From positions 1,103,316 to 1,167,315 of the forward strand of contig VCAZ01000018.1 of NCBI GenBank assembly GCA_005784505.1: a DNA stretch of 64,000 bases. Direction: 5' to 3'. The notes beneath the pieces were generated by a model. The model was not told the DNA's origin. It saw only the letters and a program-made list of their open reading frames with translations, and made no database searches. How positions within the stretch are numbered: position 1 is the first letter of the stretch; every line of letters begins with the position of its first letter. The DNA comes from Bagarius yarrelli (lineage: Eukaryota > Chordata > Actinopteri > Siluriformes > Sisoridae). Positions 10,859 to 22,184 of the stretch are shown one piece after another. The translations under genes and the position numbers were made by a program.

Positions 10859-10900
10859 CCCCTATCAGTAGTCAAGCATCTGAATCACTGAGCTACCGCT
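10859..10900 (-). repeat. Extra tRNA-like SINE head
   Basis: AATCACTGAGCTACCGCT is a second copy of the SINE head complement directly beside the SINE ending at 10858, suggesting a two-headed or dimeric retroposon. Confidence 0.4.
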
Positions 10901-12060
10901 AATATGACAACTGCATTAACACAAAGCCAAGCCGCAGGCATTTCATTAGTATAATGCTAGCTTTTTCCCACATTTTAGAAACCGTTTATTTAGCATCAGA
11001 CCATTTAAGGCAAAACTAATTTTCGGCTATTTTCCTTGCAATTTTTCAAGCTGTTTCAATTTATTCAGCTTAACAATAACAAGGATTTACTTACATAACT
11101 GATCTTTTTTTTTCATGTCTTGATTTGTGTAGCTTTTAAATTTATTCTAGACAAGGTCAGCCCTTTCAAGATCAGATCTCACCACCTGCAAAGTATTCAA
11201 CAAGGCATAAGGAGCCACTTAAAAAGTCGACAAGGAGATCAAAGCCGTCCACACATATGGCCTGAAAGTCATCAGACCTCCAGCTGGTACAATATGCTCA
11301 TACGGCGAGGTGAAAAACAATAAAGCTGACGTCCTCCGGGACTGATAAACAAGTCCCGGCAAAGCCGACGGTCACGGTGACAACGTGGTGGAGTGTAAAA
11401 AGAAGCCGACTGAAAATGTACATGCAGCTGCTGTTTTAGCAAACGACTCTCTAATGTGACAAATCCAAACGATTCACTTGATTGATTCGTCTAAATGAGT
11501 CTGCACATGGTGCAACATTTTTTCCTCGGTTGCTCTTTTTTCTCCCACAAGTTTCTACCTGCAATTAGGTTTTATTTGCAAAGCAGATGTATATTAGCAG
11601 AAGAAAATCAATCACCAGCCGGTTAGACTGCTCAATAAATTATACAGACGTAATAAAGAAAAATGAAGCTTGGAAAAAAAGTAGCCAAGAACATTGATGC
11701 TAGTACAGATAACTCAATGATAAGATAGTCTGACAAATGAAGCTAGGAGGTAATACTTGCTGCTAGTTAGCTTGTTTTGCTAATCTAATCTGACAAAGAT
11801 TGGAACAAACACATTTTTTTTTACACTTGGAGGAAAATAGATGAATGCTAGGCTAGCTAAGGTGAGCAGTCTGCTGTACGCCATAATTAATTGTGGATTA
11901 GCGAGTAGGTTTACCTCAGGTTCTAAATGAATATGTCGCCTCTGGCGAGCAATAGTTGCTGCTTGTATAGTTAGCTTCTTGGGCTAATATAATTTGACAA
12001 TAAAGATAGTAATATTAATAAAGTAATAATTTAACAGATAAGCTCATAGTAAGTTATGAA

Positions 12061-12063
<3 letters not shown>
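10901..12063. other. Unassigned sequence with a GC-richer patch
   Basis: Mostly anonymous. Segment 11150-11430 is clearly GC-richer than its surroundings, holds a 40-codon open frame ending at 11346 and two perfect small inverted repeats (see 11336). Confidence 0.4.
11336..11359. other. Perfect hairpin, 8-bp stem and 8-nt loop
   Basis: CCGGGACT at 11336-11343 pairs exactly with AGTCCCGG at 11352-11359 around the loop GATAAACA. About 15 bases on, GTCACGGTGAC is another exact palindrome. Could be chance or a structured RNA remnant. Confidence 0.4.

Positions 12064-12128
<65 letters not shown>
12064..12128. repeat. (TA)n microsatellite, 65 bp
   Basis: Long uninterrupted TA run. Confidence 0.98.
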
Positions 12129-12130
<2 letters not shown>

Positions 12131-12584
12131 ACATTGAACAATAACTGCTTCTAGAGAGTGTTAGTATTGCTAATTAAAGACAGCCAACAACACAATTTAG
12201 TTTTTCACACTTTCTTTGCAGTATGTGACAGAAAAAAGAAAAGACCATCACGTCACATCTCTGTTTGGTGCCATCACACTTTTCTTTCCCGATCACTGAG
12301 TGTAATCTTATTATAATAGCAACAGTGATTTTTCTATGGCAGGGGGGTTTCTATAATCTGATTCGGTACATCAGATTAAACATTTTCATTGTGAGCTATG
12401 GTGTTTTATTCCGTTTTTTTTTGTAACTGTCTGCAGCATACTTCTTATCTCCTGGGGTTTGTGGAGATGTTGAAGCAATGCATCATGCATTGAGATGTGA
12501 GAGAAACTAGTAGCATAAAGTCCACAGCAGGAGCTTGTGTAGTGATGCTGGGGTTTTTTCTGCTGTATATGATGAGCTGTGTAG
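12129..12584. other. Unassigned non-coding sequence
   Basis: Nothing recognised. Confidence 0.4.
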
Positions 12585-12722
12585 TTGCTTGGTCAGTGAC
12601 ACCACCCAGGGTTGTTGCTCTCAAGAAACTTTGAGAGGAGCCAGACTGAAGAGGGAATCCATCCATCTATGGGAGACACTGAATGTCTGTCAATTCCAGC
12701 TTATGTCAATGTTGATTAAATG
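12585..12722 (+). repeat. Interspersed repeat of the 'AAGAAACCTTGAGAGGAACC' family, fragment
   Basis: AAGAAACTTTGAGAGGAGCC followed by AGACTGAAGAGGGAATCC is the conserved core of a common ostariophysan repeat; other copies lie at 39085 (opposite strand) and 40903. It explains the overlapping 103-codon plus-strand and 73-codon minus-strand frames, which are therefore not genes. Confidence 0.6.
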
Positions 12723-13281
12723 TAATGTAAACTTAACTGTAGCTTTGGGTCAGTGGAGCAGAGTGAGTCCCAGTTTGTTCTTAAAGCTCCTCGTATTCAA
12801 GGAAAGGGGAAGGAAACTGGTATCTGGTACCTCAGGGGCAAGTTAATCCGCCTCCAAAAGAGTAAAAAAATAAGAGAAAAATAGAGGCCGGTGCTGAAGC
12901 GGGTGCTAAGCTAATGTTGGCACTCGTTTCAAAACTACTCATGTTTGGGTTAGCAGGGTGCAGAACCCGCTACATAACCAACATTTGACCAATATCGCTT
13001 GCTATCTGTTTTTTTTTTAAACTTGTTGACCAATTGGTTAGCAATTCGATTAATCCCCCCTTTCCTTATATACACATTTTTCCCCTTTTAGTTAGACATG
13101 GATTCATGGATTCGATGGTCTTCTTGGCTTTAAAATTTGCCTTGGGTTCACCACTAATAAACCAAGAGATTGTTTCTCTTAGTTAATTTATGTTGTTGGT
13201 GTTGGTTGGCTTCGTTTTGGCCTTTTAAGGAAAATGTTGCCTTGCCTTGGGTTCCCACAATAGACCGGCAAGCTTTACAGC

Positions 13282-13331
13282 CAGGATCTGCCAGATTATT
13301 ATAAAACAGAAAACAGGATCTGCCAGATTAT
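13282..13331. repeat. Two-copy direct repeat, period 32 bp
   Basis: CAGGATCTGCCAGATTAT at 13282 recurs at 13314, a recent local duplication. Confidence 0.75.
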
Positions 13332-13840
13332 AAGACCAGGTTTTTTTTTGTTTAGTGGAAAGACTGGTTGAAGACTGGTAAAGACTGGTTCCAGTTTGGG
13401 CCATGGCTGGTATAAATGGTCTTTATTTGAGAGTAACTGTATAACTGAATAACTGTATGATATCAAGTCTGCAGTAAAATAGAAAACATGCTCCGGCACA
13501 AGATAACTGATCTGCGTCACAATCTAATTTGAACCGCCATCATGGCTCTGTACATCATTTTTGTTTATCCGATTTTGACCCAACATGCTGATCATTAGGA
13601 TCTACTGATTGATTTTTAAACCTAAATGGTGCCTGACTGCAGTTTTGAGGCGTATTATCCGAGAATTACTGTATGTCTAATCAAATGTGGACAATATTTT
13701 TCTTATATTAAAGGATTTAAACAACTTGAATTAAGATTTAATTTCCCTTTAAGAAGAGGCTTTCCCTTGCAACCATTACCATTAGCCTCACAAATTATTC
13801 AAAGCAGATAGTTAGTATGAATTTGTTTTGTTTGTATATT

Positions 13841-13917
13841 TTTCACACTTTTTATACCACACGATGACACGGATCAGTGTGTTTAGGAGTCATTCACACT
13901 TTTTATACCACACGATG
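13841..13917. repeat. Two-copy direct repeat, period 51 bp
   Basis: About 25 identical bases (TTCACACTTTTTATACCACA onward) at 13841 and 13892 flanking a 26-bp spacer: a tandem duplication. Confidence 0.75.
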
Positions 13918-15253
13918 GATGTTTTTTTCAGGAGTTTTTTTTTTGTTTTTTGTTTTTTTTTAAATTCTGCTTCATCTCAAGCCCTCAGCTATGGTTTTTT
14001 ACAGTTCATGGTTTGTAGAGATGTCTCTATTCTTAGATCACATGTTTTTCACTTGAAGCAATTGACTCCGAGTCATTGCAGTGCTGATGAAGAGAAACGC
14101 CAAACGCCAACCTCCTGTTTTGCTTCTTTCAACAATGTGAGTGACTAAGAGCATAAACAGAAGCTGGTTTGTTTTCAAATCTAGAGCAATTTTAACTCTT
14201 TTAGCTTCGTATATAAAGTAGATTTAGAGGTGATGACGTTTTCAGACCTGTAAGTATGCACATAGATTTAAAACAATTGAGTTAAACTGTAAAAATTTTG
14301 CTATTTCTTTTCGCAATTGAAATTTCAACGCATAGCAGAATAGACTACTAATAAAACTTTTTAACTATAAGCGTCGATAAGAGTGTGAGTTTTTTTCACA
14401 ATTGCCAAGTGTATGCTAAAGTAGTCAAGTAGAGATGCAATTTTAAGCAGAAGCTCTTTAAATTTCTCGTGAACCTTTCATTGTGGGTAGAAGGCTACAT
14501 ACTGCAAAAGGGTGTTAAAACAGCTGTAGGTAACAGTATAAAATGGCAGTCATTTTTATGTGCGGTATCACCCGTTCATCACCATGGCACAATATATTGA
14601 ATGTAGCATACTGTTGGTGGAGAATCTTACAAATAATTAGGCTACCTTAATAACTAAAGGGGATTTTTGTTTGAAAGGCAACCTTGATGATCAAATTAAG
14701 TAAAGATACGATAAGAATAAGACAAGTGTGTAAAATTATATTTTTAAAATACGTTTCTGACATTGTTTAAAGAGCTAGTCCAAATGTGGGAGCAGAGTGT
14801 ATCCGACCCTCAGGCCATGGATTAAAGATCACTTGCCATAGAAATTCTATAATCGGAAAGGGGTAACCGAAAGCACTGGTGATGCCATTGGGGTGGAAAT
14901 AAGACTGGTCGTGCAGTAAAATAAAAAGACAAAACGATAAGCGTTCTTTTTAATTCTCTTGTAAAACTGCACTTACCTGATTAAAGGTTGACTTTCTATC
15001 GCTGGAGTTCCCAACATGATTAATGGCACATTAACTCCTGTTAAAAGAACTTATATGATATCCCATAAGGCGGAGTAAAACACTGTCTGCCATTGCCAGC
15101 TAACAACAAAAATGTTCCTCTTCTTATTATTTAAAAGTATTTTAATCACAAAAGATGGTAATACTTGGTGTTGCAGGAAGAATAAAAAGTGTTTTAAATT
15201 AGATAATTTTATGGCACTTACAATATTACTGAGCTGCTCAGTTGGGAGAGCTT

Positions 15254-15408
15254 TAGGTGGCTCATGGTTAAGGTGTTGGCTACCAACCCCAAGATTGTGG
15301 GTTCGAAATTCCAGCTCCACCAAGCCACCACCACTTGGCCCCTGAGCAAGGCCATTAACCCCCAGTTGCTCAGCTGTATAAATGAGATAAATGTAACTTG
15401 CTCTGGAA
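15254..15408 (+). repeat. tRNA-headed SINE, 3'-truncated tail
   Basis: Head GGTGGCTCATGGTTAAGG, B box GGGTTCGAAATTCC, central GGCCCCTGAGCAAGGCC, and a tail that stops at GCTCTGG. The tail end is replaced by AT-rich DNA. Confidence 0.78.
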
Positions 15409-15908
15409 ATTATTTATTATTTATTTTTGCTTTTTTATATCAACTGAGCACAATAAATATCTCACTGTGTATATTATCATTTATACCTTCTATTTTTTTT
15501 ATCCTATCACAGTTAAATCAAATAAGATTGAAGGCTTATCCTCGGTTATTTAATTACTATCTGCTGGTTTGAATAATCACTATTTGTAAGTACTTAATGT
15601 TTTAATTTGTACACTTTGATTACTGATTGGCACAGAATCCATACAGCCTTCAGGGACAGTGACCGTCATTGAAGTATGTGTAACCATTTGGGCCAGTGTC
15701 TGGCATAGAGGACATGTCTCATTCATTGGCATTAACGGCCACAGACATAATGCCCTGTGGTACCATAATGATGGTGACTGGTGTGGATGGCAGGTCTCCT
15801 CGAGAACATTACAAAAAACTTGTTTTCTTTAATGATGGTGACTGACTGAAAGTTATACCGCCTTTAATTACACTGCTTTACTTTATGAACAATTTCTTAC
15901 ACACATAT
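15409..15908. other. Unassigned non-coding sequence
   Basis: AATGATGGTGACTG occurs twice, near 15766 and 15830. Nothing else recognised. Confidence 0.4.
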
Positions 15909-16122
15909 CACACCTTACTTGACACAAACTGGTACAGTGGCCACACCTTATTCAATGACACCGACTGGTACAGTGGCCACACCTTATTAAATGAAACAGA
16001 CTGGCAAAAAGGCCACACTTTATTCAATGACACAGACTGGCAAAAAGGCCACACCTTATTCAATGACACAGACTGGTAAAAAGGCCACACTGTATTCAGT
16101 GACACAGACTGGTACAGGGGCC
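15909..16122. repeat. 36-bp minisatellite, array 1 (6 units)
   Basis: Six head-to-tail units with core GACACAGACTGG and GGCCACACCTTATTCAAT. Variants differ as TACAGT versus CAAAAA or TAAAAA in the middle. Because 36 is a multiple of three, both strands stay open: a 64-codon plus and a 79-codon minus frame are repeat artefacts. Confidence 0.95.
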
Positions 16123-16361
16123 TCACCTCCTTTACTAAGACTATCAAACCCTAAGGTCACAGCTCCTTCACTAAGACTGTCAAACTTTAAGGTCTTGCCT
16201 CCTTTACTAAGACTGTCAAACCCTAAGACCTCAACTCCTTCACTAAGACTTTCGAACCCTAGACCAGGCCTCCTTCACTAAGACTTTCCAACCCTATGGC
16301 CATGCCTCTACTAAAACTGTCATACCCCAAGGCTACGCCTTTCTCCCTAAGACTGCCAAGC
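16123..16361. repeat. 36-bp minisatellite, array 2 (about 6.5 units)
   Basis: Starts exactly where array 1 ends. Core TCCTTCACTAAGACTGTCAA then CCCTAAGG; period again 36, with slightly shorter last units. Unit positions show residual similarity to array 1 (ACACC/ACAGC, TTCA, AGAC, GG), so both may descend from one unit. Confidence 0.9.
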
Positions 16362-17224
16362 ACTTTTTTTGGTCATAAAGGTTTAATGAATGGTGAGCTG
16401 TTTTCTCCTGGTGTCTGTGTGCTTTGGTGAGATAAGGCAGTGTGGTGCAAGCATAAGCCCGCTGTGCTCAGGTGGGTTAAAGTCTCACCACTGAGTCACA
16501 GCTCTGGTTTCCTGAAGGGAATCTGCGAAAAAAATCCCCACATAGGTAGGATTACTGGCAAACTGTTTATCCATGCGTGCTCTCGCTCGTCTGTCATCTC
16601 CGGTTTTCTCTGCGGTGAGCTGTGTTTTGCTACCTCTACCCAGCCGTGGGTGATTAAGTCTGTTCCCAGGTGGAGTGTTATCATGCTGGCTTTGTTTTGG
16701 TGGCGAGTGTCTGCTGTCCATAGTGCTGAATTTATGGCGGCCCTTAGTCTCTAGATAATGCTGATGATTTATTAGTATTTATTTTGAGTTTGAGTATTTT
16801 ATTTATAAATTTAAATATAAATATCCAAATTAATCATTTCTGATTAAAAAAATTAGCATTTTAGGGATTTTCTTTTATTTTTGGACTAATTATATTATTA
16901 ATTTTCTGTTTCACTTCTCTTACTATTTCATTTTTAATATAGAAAGTAACAAAGCTTTTATTTACTAAATAATAGGTAACGACTAACTATTAAAATTTAG
17001 TTAAAGATTGTAGTTTAAAAAATTTCTTTTTAACTTGTACTCTAAATGTCTAAATTTCATTAGTTTTTTTTAGTTTGTTCTCTGTTCTATTTCTTTATTA
17101 CTTTGTTCTTTATTTTACAAAGTTTTCAACAACATAATAGTACAAAAAATGTTAAATCTTATTAAAATTACTGGGTTGAATTCTTTTAGTTTGCTATTTT
17201 GATTTATTAAAACTTCTTCTAATT
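16362..17224. other. Unassigned sequence, GC-richer part 16430-16750
   Basis: Segment 16430-16750 is open in one plus-strand frame (104 codons) and in two minus-strand frames but shows no recognisable domain and no convincing splice sites. I do not call a gene. The rest is AT-rich. Confidence 0.4.
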
Positions 17225-17605
17225 ATTTACAGTAAAGGGGCAAAATTATTTAACCCTTTGCTAATTTTTTATGTTTGCCCACTGACAAAGAAATGATCAG
17301 TTTAATTGTAGGTTTATTCTAAAAGTATTTCATAAAAATTAATAGTCATTTTAATGAGTAAAATAAGTATTGATCCCCTATCAATCAGCAAGATCTCAGG
17401 CTTCCAAACGCCAAATCAGATTCTTGTCCAAGATCAAAGAGCTGTAGACCTACACAAGACTGGAACAGACTACAAGACCATCGGCAAGCAGCTTGATGAG
17501 AAGATGATAACAGTAGGTGCGATTATTTACAAATCGAAGAAACAAAAAATAACTGTCCATCTCCCTTAGCCAGGGCATTGGAAAAGGGTCGTGAATAGGT
17601 ATGTC
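17225..17605 (+). pseudogene. Tc1-like transposon fossil with N-terminal transposase remnant
   Basis: Left end resembles a Tc1 terminus with GTTTGCCCACTGACAAAGAA. The plus-strand frame at 17354-17569 reads VDLHKTGTDYKTIGKQL and VGAIIYKSKKQKITVHLP, matching the first helix-turn-helix of a Tc1/mariner transposase. The start codon region is decayed and the frame stops after the HTH linker at 17569. No catalytic part or right TIR seen. Confidence 0.7.
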
Positions 17606-18377
17606 CACCAAAATGCTAACAGTGAGATATTATGTATTTTAAATAAGAAACCTTCATTTTTTTTTACGATTTCCAAAGTATTTTCAACATCGCAAACGAT
17701 TCTATTCACAGATTCTATCGGCGGTTACCATAACAACCCAACAGCCCAGTATTTGCCAGTATCATAATACTTTTTAATTGTGTTTAATTTAACTTGAATT
17801 GTATAGGATATAGGATATCTTTAGGGAGAAAAACATCCCAAAAATGTCTAAGGATCAGGATTAGAAAGGACCCCTAAAAGGAACTGGGTATTTTGTTGAA
17901 GTATTTTATGTGGTGTGTGTGTCGGAGGAGGTTTTTTTTTTTGTTTTTTTTTTGCTACAAAAGGGAAATTCACTTCCACAAATCAATTTGGGATTTTTCT
18001 TTTTTTCTAAAATTTTGAAAGAGATCTTCCAAGCAGTCCACAATGTTTGACCTTTTTACATAGGCTTTTGATTACCCAACCTACCAAGTACCATCAAATA
18101 TTTTCCTGTTTCCTCCTTCAGCCGGTCGATATCTGGGTGAAAAGCTTGTCGTTTAGCCAGGCTAAATCAGCAGACGTGTACAGAGCCTGGAGCTGAGCTA
18201 AGGGATATCACTAGACATACTGCTGCTTTTTGACCAGATGAAGACGAGTGCAATAATCTGGATCCTAGGAGCAAATGCGGAGTCAGCTACTGTAATAAAA
18301 AACCTTCAGCAGAGTTTGTAGCCTCAAGTAGATACACAAAATAAATGTAGCTGACGCATAATCAACCTGGGCAACTG
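17606..18377. other. Unassigned non-coding sequence
   Basis: Nothing recognised. Poly-T at 17931-17953. Confidence 0.4.
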
Positions 18378-18491
18378 CAGGTTAAGGGCGTTACTCAGGA
18401 GGCCCAGCAGTGGTAACTTGGTGGTACTGGGAATCAAACCACGATTTTTCAATTAGCAGTCCAACACCTTAACCGCTGCACTACCACTTCC
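18378..18491 (-). repeat. tRNA-headed SINE, 5' half
   Basis: AGGCCCAGCAGTGGTAACTT, GGGAATCAAACC (B box complement) and CCTTAACCGCTGCACTACCA (head complement). The LINE-like tail is missing. Confidence 0.72.
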
Positions 18492-18654
18492 AGTTCCCAA
18501 CTACAAATTACCTTACATTTCTATTTCCTGTATTTGGTATATAGGAATTTTGGAATAGGTTCCAATCACCAAGTTTTTTAAATATATAGGTTTTTTTTAG
18601 TTTGGCTTTGTTTTATTTATTTTATTTTTCACACATGACTCTTACAGAACAAAT

Positions 18655-18910
18655 CCACACAGTCACATAACACAATCTAGTGGAAAACCTCCTAGGGGAT
18701 ATTTTCGGCATAAGACTGAGACTTCTGACTTCAACTACCCTACTTTTCCCTACTGTGGAACATACTGGAAAACCGACTGTACCCCGGACCGCCTGACCTT
18801 AACATTATTGTCTAATCTCATTAATGTTATTGTGATTTGAACAAATCCCAACACAATCCTAGTGGAAAGACTTTCCAGATGTGTGGCGGTTATTATAAAA
18901 GGACAGCTGA
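18655..18910 (+). mobile_element. Decayed Tc1-derived element
   Basis: CACAATCTAGTGGAAAACCT near 18670 and CACAATCCTAGTGGAAAGAC near 18852 are two copies of the 3' transposase segment also found at 10140 and 32800. GACTGTACCCCGGACCGCC corresponds to the region after the conserved EHLWDEL. The minus-strand open frame across it is antisense to this fossil. Confidence 0.5.
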
Positions 18911-18984
18911 GGCTACATCTAGAATAGTATGTTAAAATGATATGTATGAATGTAATAGTTGGATGAAAAATAAAATAGGTTACT

Positions 18985-19180
18985 TTGAATAAAGGCGTCT
19001 GGTAAATGCTAGAAATGTAATTGTAAAGCCGGACTGCTGATAGTACGGTTGTAGTTTTACATCCCAAGCGCCACCGAACCGGTACAGCTTTGTCCATGAG
19101 CCTGCTTCTAACTCTGCATACGAGATAAATTTAAGTTGATGTAAATAAGTGCATCTGCCAAATGCCAAAAATGTGCCATA
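18985..19180 (+). repeat. Decayed SINE copies, two tails
   Basis: Two tail pieces (AAAGGCGTCTGGTAAATGC at 18985 and GTGCATCTGCCAAATGCC near 19150) flank a badly eroded SINE body. Probably one SINE inserted next to the tail of another. Confidence 0.5.
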
Positions 19181-19675
19181 AACTAGCAAACAGGTAATTT
19201 CTCAAATTATTATTATTACAATCAGTAGCGGATTTATTCTTTAATCCACCTTAATTTCACATACATCTTATTACAAATTCATTAATTCCTTTCTTTAATT
19301 TGCCAAAGTGCTGAATTCCCAAGGCTAAAGATAAATGAATTCTTGTTTTGCTGTGCAGCGGTCTAATTGCACCGGATGAATAAGATACACGAGGCAATTA
19401 TTAATCCTTGCTATTGCTTTCGAAATTAAAGGAAAAAGACACACAAGCACATTGTTTTAAGGATTAGGGAAATTATCCTAAGGCATTTAAAATGTTTTGG
19501 AACAATTATTTAAAACGAATCGATTGAATTAAAAGGCTGAGTGACCTGAGATGAGGTTTATGGGAACACTTAGAAACTTTTTTTGGCTGTTTTTTCGTTT
19601 TTGATAACAGTTTCTCACTTCGCCCACAATAGCCTGCCGACTTGATATTAGTAAAATCGGAAAAATTTCAAGCGC
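19181..19675. other. Unassigned sequence, possibly regulatory
   Basis: Segment 19310-19460 has balanced composition and homeodomain-like TAATTG/AATTATTAATC motifs. This is only a guess at a conserved element. Confidence 0.3.
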
Positions 19676-20012
19676 AACACAGTGTCCTAGTGGTTAGCAC
19701 TGTTGCCTCACAGAAAGTAGGTCCAGGGTTTGATTTCTGTTTGGACTTTGTATGTTCTCCCTCTGCTTGACTGGTTTTACTCCGGTTCACCAGTTTCCTC
19801 CCGCAGTCCAGAAACATGTATGTTAGATTGATTAGTGATTCTAAATTGCCCATAGGAGTGTGTGTGTGACCCTATGATAGACTGGCAACCTGTCCAAGGT
19901 GTCTCCCTCCCGCCTTTCACCCTTTCGGAGATGGCTGGGATAGACTTCAGCAGATCCCCGTGACCCCAAATTAGGGAATAAGCGGATATAGAAGATAAAT
20001 GCATAAATAAAT
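19676..20012 (+). repeat. tRNA-derived SINE of the 'TTTGGACTGTGGGAGGAAAC' type
   Basis: Plus-strand copy. Head TCCTAGTGGTTAGCACTG (A box) and CCAGGGTTTGATTTC (B box), body CAGTTTCCTCCCGCAGTCCA, then GGGAATAAGCGGATATAGAA and an AAATGCATAAATAAAT 3' end. Nearly complete, 5' half mutated. Confidence 0.75.
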
Positions 20013-20181
20013 TGCAACTTCTGCGCTAGAGTTCACATCAATATGATGGGTTGATCCACTTGTGCTTATTTGGTTTATAGACCTACTTGTTTGTCCTGAT
20101 GAAACCCTGTTAGGACAACCTCTATCAATGTCATTATGAATGCAATACATTATCCTATGACTACAGTACATAAAAATCTCT

Positions 20182-20350
20182 AGAATTCGGTAGACGCCCT
20201 AATTCAAATCAAATTTCCATTTGTCCGACTTAGCAGTTGGCGTTTAAGGGCTTTGCTCAGCAATCCAACAGTAGCAGCTTGGTATGGCTGGTAATTAAAC
20301 CCATGATCTTCTGATTAGCAGTCTAACATCTTAACCACAAAGGTTTCCAC
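20182..20350 (-). repeat. tRNA-headed SINE, decayed
   Basis: GGTAGACGCCCTAATTC (tail), TTTAAGGGCTTTGCTCAGC (middle), ATTAGCAGTCTAACATCTTA (head complement). Full order preserved. Confidence 0.7.
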
Positions 20351-20600
20351 TTTGAATTCCTTTAGGTTCCCATGTATGCATTAAACACTGTGAACCGTGA
20401 ACAGACCATATGCTTTATATTAACCCATGGCCCTAATTATCTTTTAGTTGCTTCTTATATAACGTTCTTCCTGCTCAGACCTCATTTTATCATTTAGCTA
20501 AATAATGCTGTGGGGGAATATTAGTTTAATGATAAAATTTTTCTCGTAGGCTGCAGGTCCATGGAAAGTTATTAAACACTTCCTAATTTAGTCCAAAGTT
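20351..20600. other. Unassigned sequence
   Basis: Nothing recognised. Confidence 0.4.
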
Positions 20601-21344
20601 GACAACATAAAGTTTCCCTGATGATCTGGATTTGCCCCATATCAAATCATGATATAATAAAGTTCCCCTCGTGAGCCGAACTTGCTCCCATGTCAATTGA
20701 TTACATCAGAAAGTTTCTCTGATCATCTGAACTTGCCCTTATGTCAAATATTGACATCATAAAAATTCCCTGATAATCTGAACTTGCCCCTATGTCAAAT
20801 GATGACATCATAAATTTTCCCCCGATGACCTGAACTTGCTCCAATGACAAATATTGATATCATGAAGTTCCCCTGATGATCTGCAATTCACCCTATATCA
20901 AATGATGACATTATAAAGTTCCCCTGATGATCTGAACTTGCTCCCATGTCACATGATTAGATCAGAAAGTTTCTCTGATGACCTAAACTTGCCCCTATGT
21001 TAAAATGACATCATAAAGTTCCCCTGATAATCTGAACCTGCCCCTATATCAAATGATGACATCAGAAAGTTCCCCTGATGATCTGAATTTGCTCCCATGT
21101 CAAATGATTGCATCAGAAAGTTTATCTGATAATCTGAACTTGCCCCAATGTCAAATATTGACATCATAAAGTTTTCCCTGATGATGTGAACTTGCTCCAA
21201 TGTCAAATATTGATATAAAGTTCCCCTAATAATCTGCAATTGCCCCTATATCAAAAGATGACATCATAAAAGTTTCCCTGATGATGCCAATAAATCTAAA
21301 CTTGCCCCTATGTCAAATGACATCATAAAGTTTCCCTGGTGATA
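20601..21344. repeat. 51-bp minisatellite, about 14-15 units
   Basis: Unit core GACATCATAAAGTTCCCCTG, ATGATCTGAACTTGCCCC and ATGTCAAATGAT. Units fall into subtypes (TGCTCCCATG; CATCAGAAAGTTT; TGCTCCAATG..ATT; GCAATT..TATATC) that recur in the same order, giving higher-order blocks of roughly 5, 3 and 4 units. The period is 17 codons, which explains the 79-codon minus-strand frame. Confidence 0.95.
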
Positions 21345-21544
21345 AAATGTTTTTTTTTTTTAATTACCATAACTTTGTTTGGTTGCCAGGTTTCAACTTT
21401 TTAAACTTATGAAAATCGCACCAGTACAGCCACCTGCCTTATGGCGCTTTCCATTGAATTACATGCACATTGTGGGCTGCAGGGTAAAGGAAAAATGGCT
21501 GGCGTAAAAGATTTATAAATCTTGATGTCAAATCATATTTATAC

Positions 21545-21585
<41 letters not shown>

Positions 21586-22184
21586 CAAAAACATGATGCG
21601 ATTTTTGTTTGTCCTGGGCTGTTCTTTACTTTGACTTTATTTTGCATTAAATGTCACCATTCCATCTTGGCTTCCATATAGACATACTCCCTGGAGAGAT
21701 CTCTGATATTTGCTACATGCCGCTATTTGCATGAAATCCCATATACCGCGCACTTGGCAGTGGCTAATGTTTGTTTGTCCACAAATTCCTCTTATACTGA
21801 AAACACTTAAGCTTTCTTTCTGCCCTCAATAACATATGGCGCCAGTGCTGAGAACTGTTTTTCGAAGGACACACCGTCAGCTGGACAATTAGGAAAGTTT
21901 TGGCTGAAAGAATGTCACTTGCATTTCCTTGTCCTCTCCTTGAATGTTTTTTTCCCCATCGTTTATGGTGCATCTGGCAACGTATCGAATGCCACCTTTA
22001 CAGTAATTATCATGACTGCTTATGTGAAAGGATAATTTTTTTCCAGTTTAGTTAGCATACATAATTACTCATGATACATAGTATTCTAGTTTTCACTAAA
22101 AAGACTGGTAGTATGTTGCTTTTTTTCTTTATCTTTAGTTACTCGGAAAAAGTTAGTAAATATGATGTCTGATAGCACATGATT
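21345..22184. other. Unassigned sequence
   Basis: Contains the TA microsatellite at 21546. No gene or repeat family recognised. The 69-codon minus-strand frame at 21764-21973 has no recognisable domain. Confidence 0.4.
21546..21581. repeat. (TA)n microsatellite
   Basis: Uninterrupted TA run. Confidence 0.96.

Larger units (their letters stand above)
12723..15253. other. Unassigned non-coding sequence with small direct repeats
   Basis: Two copies of CAGGATCTGCCAGATTAT start at 13282 and 13314. Two copies of a 25-base segment starting TTCACACTTTTTATACCACA begin near 13841 and 13892. Otherwise nothing recognised; poly-T at 13922-13965. Confidence 0.5.

Noticed and set aside
14968..14982. Minus-strand AATCAG|GTAAGT
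   Set aside because: Only a few pyrimidines precede it and no downstream donor stands out.
16440..16754. 104-codon plus-strand frame in a GC-richer segment
   Set aside because: Also open in two minus-strand frames, no recognisable domain, no convincing exon borders.
19358..19372. GCGGTCTAATTGCAC identical at 48658-48672
   Set aside because: A 15-base match between two places in 64 kb is expected a few times by chance and the flanks do not align well.
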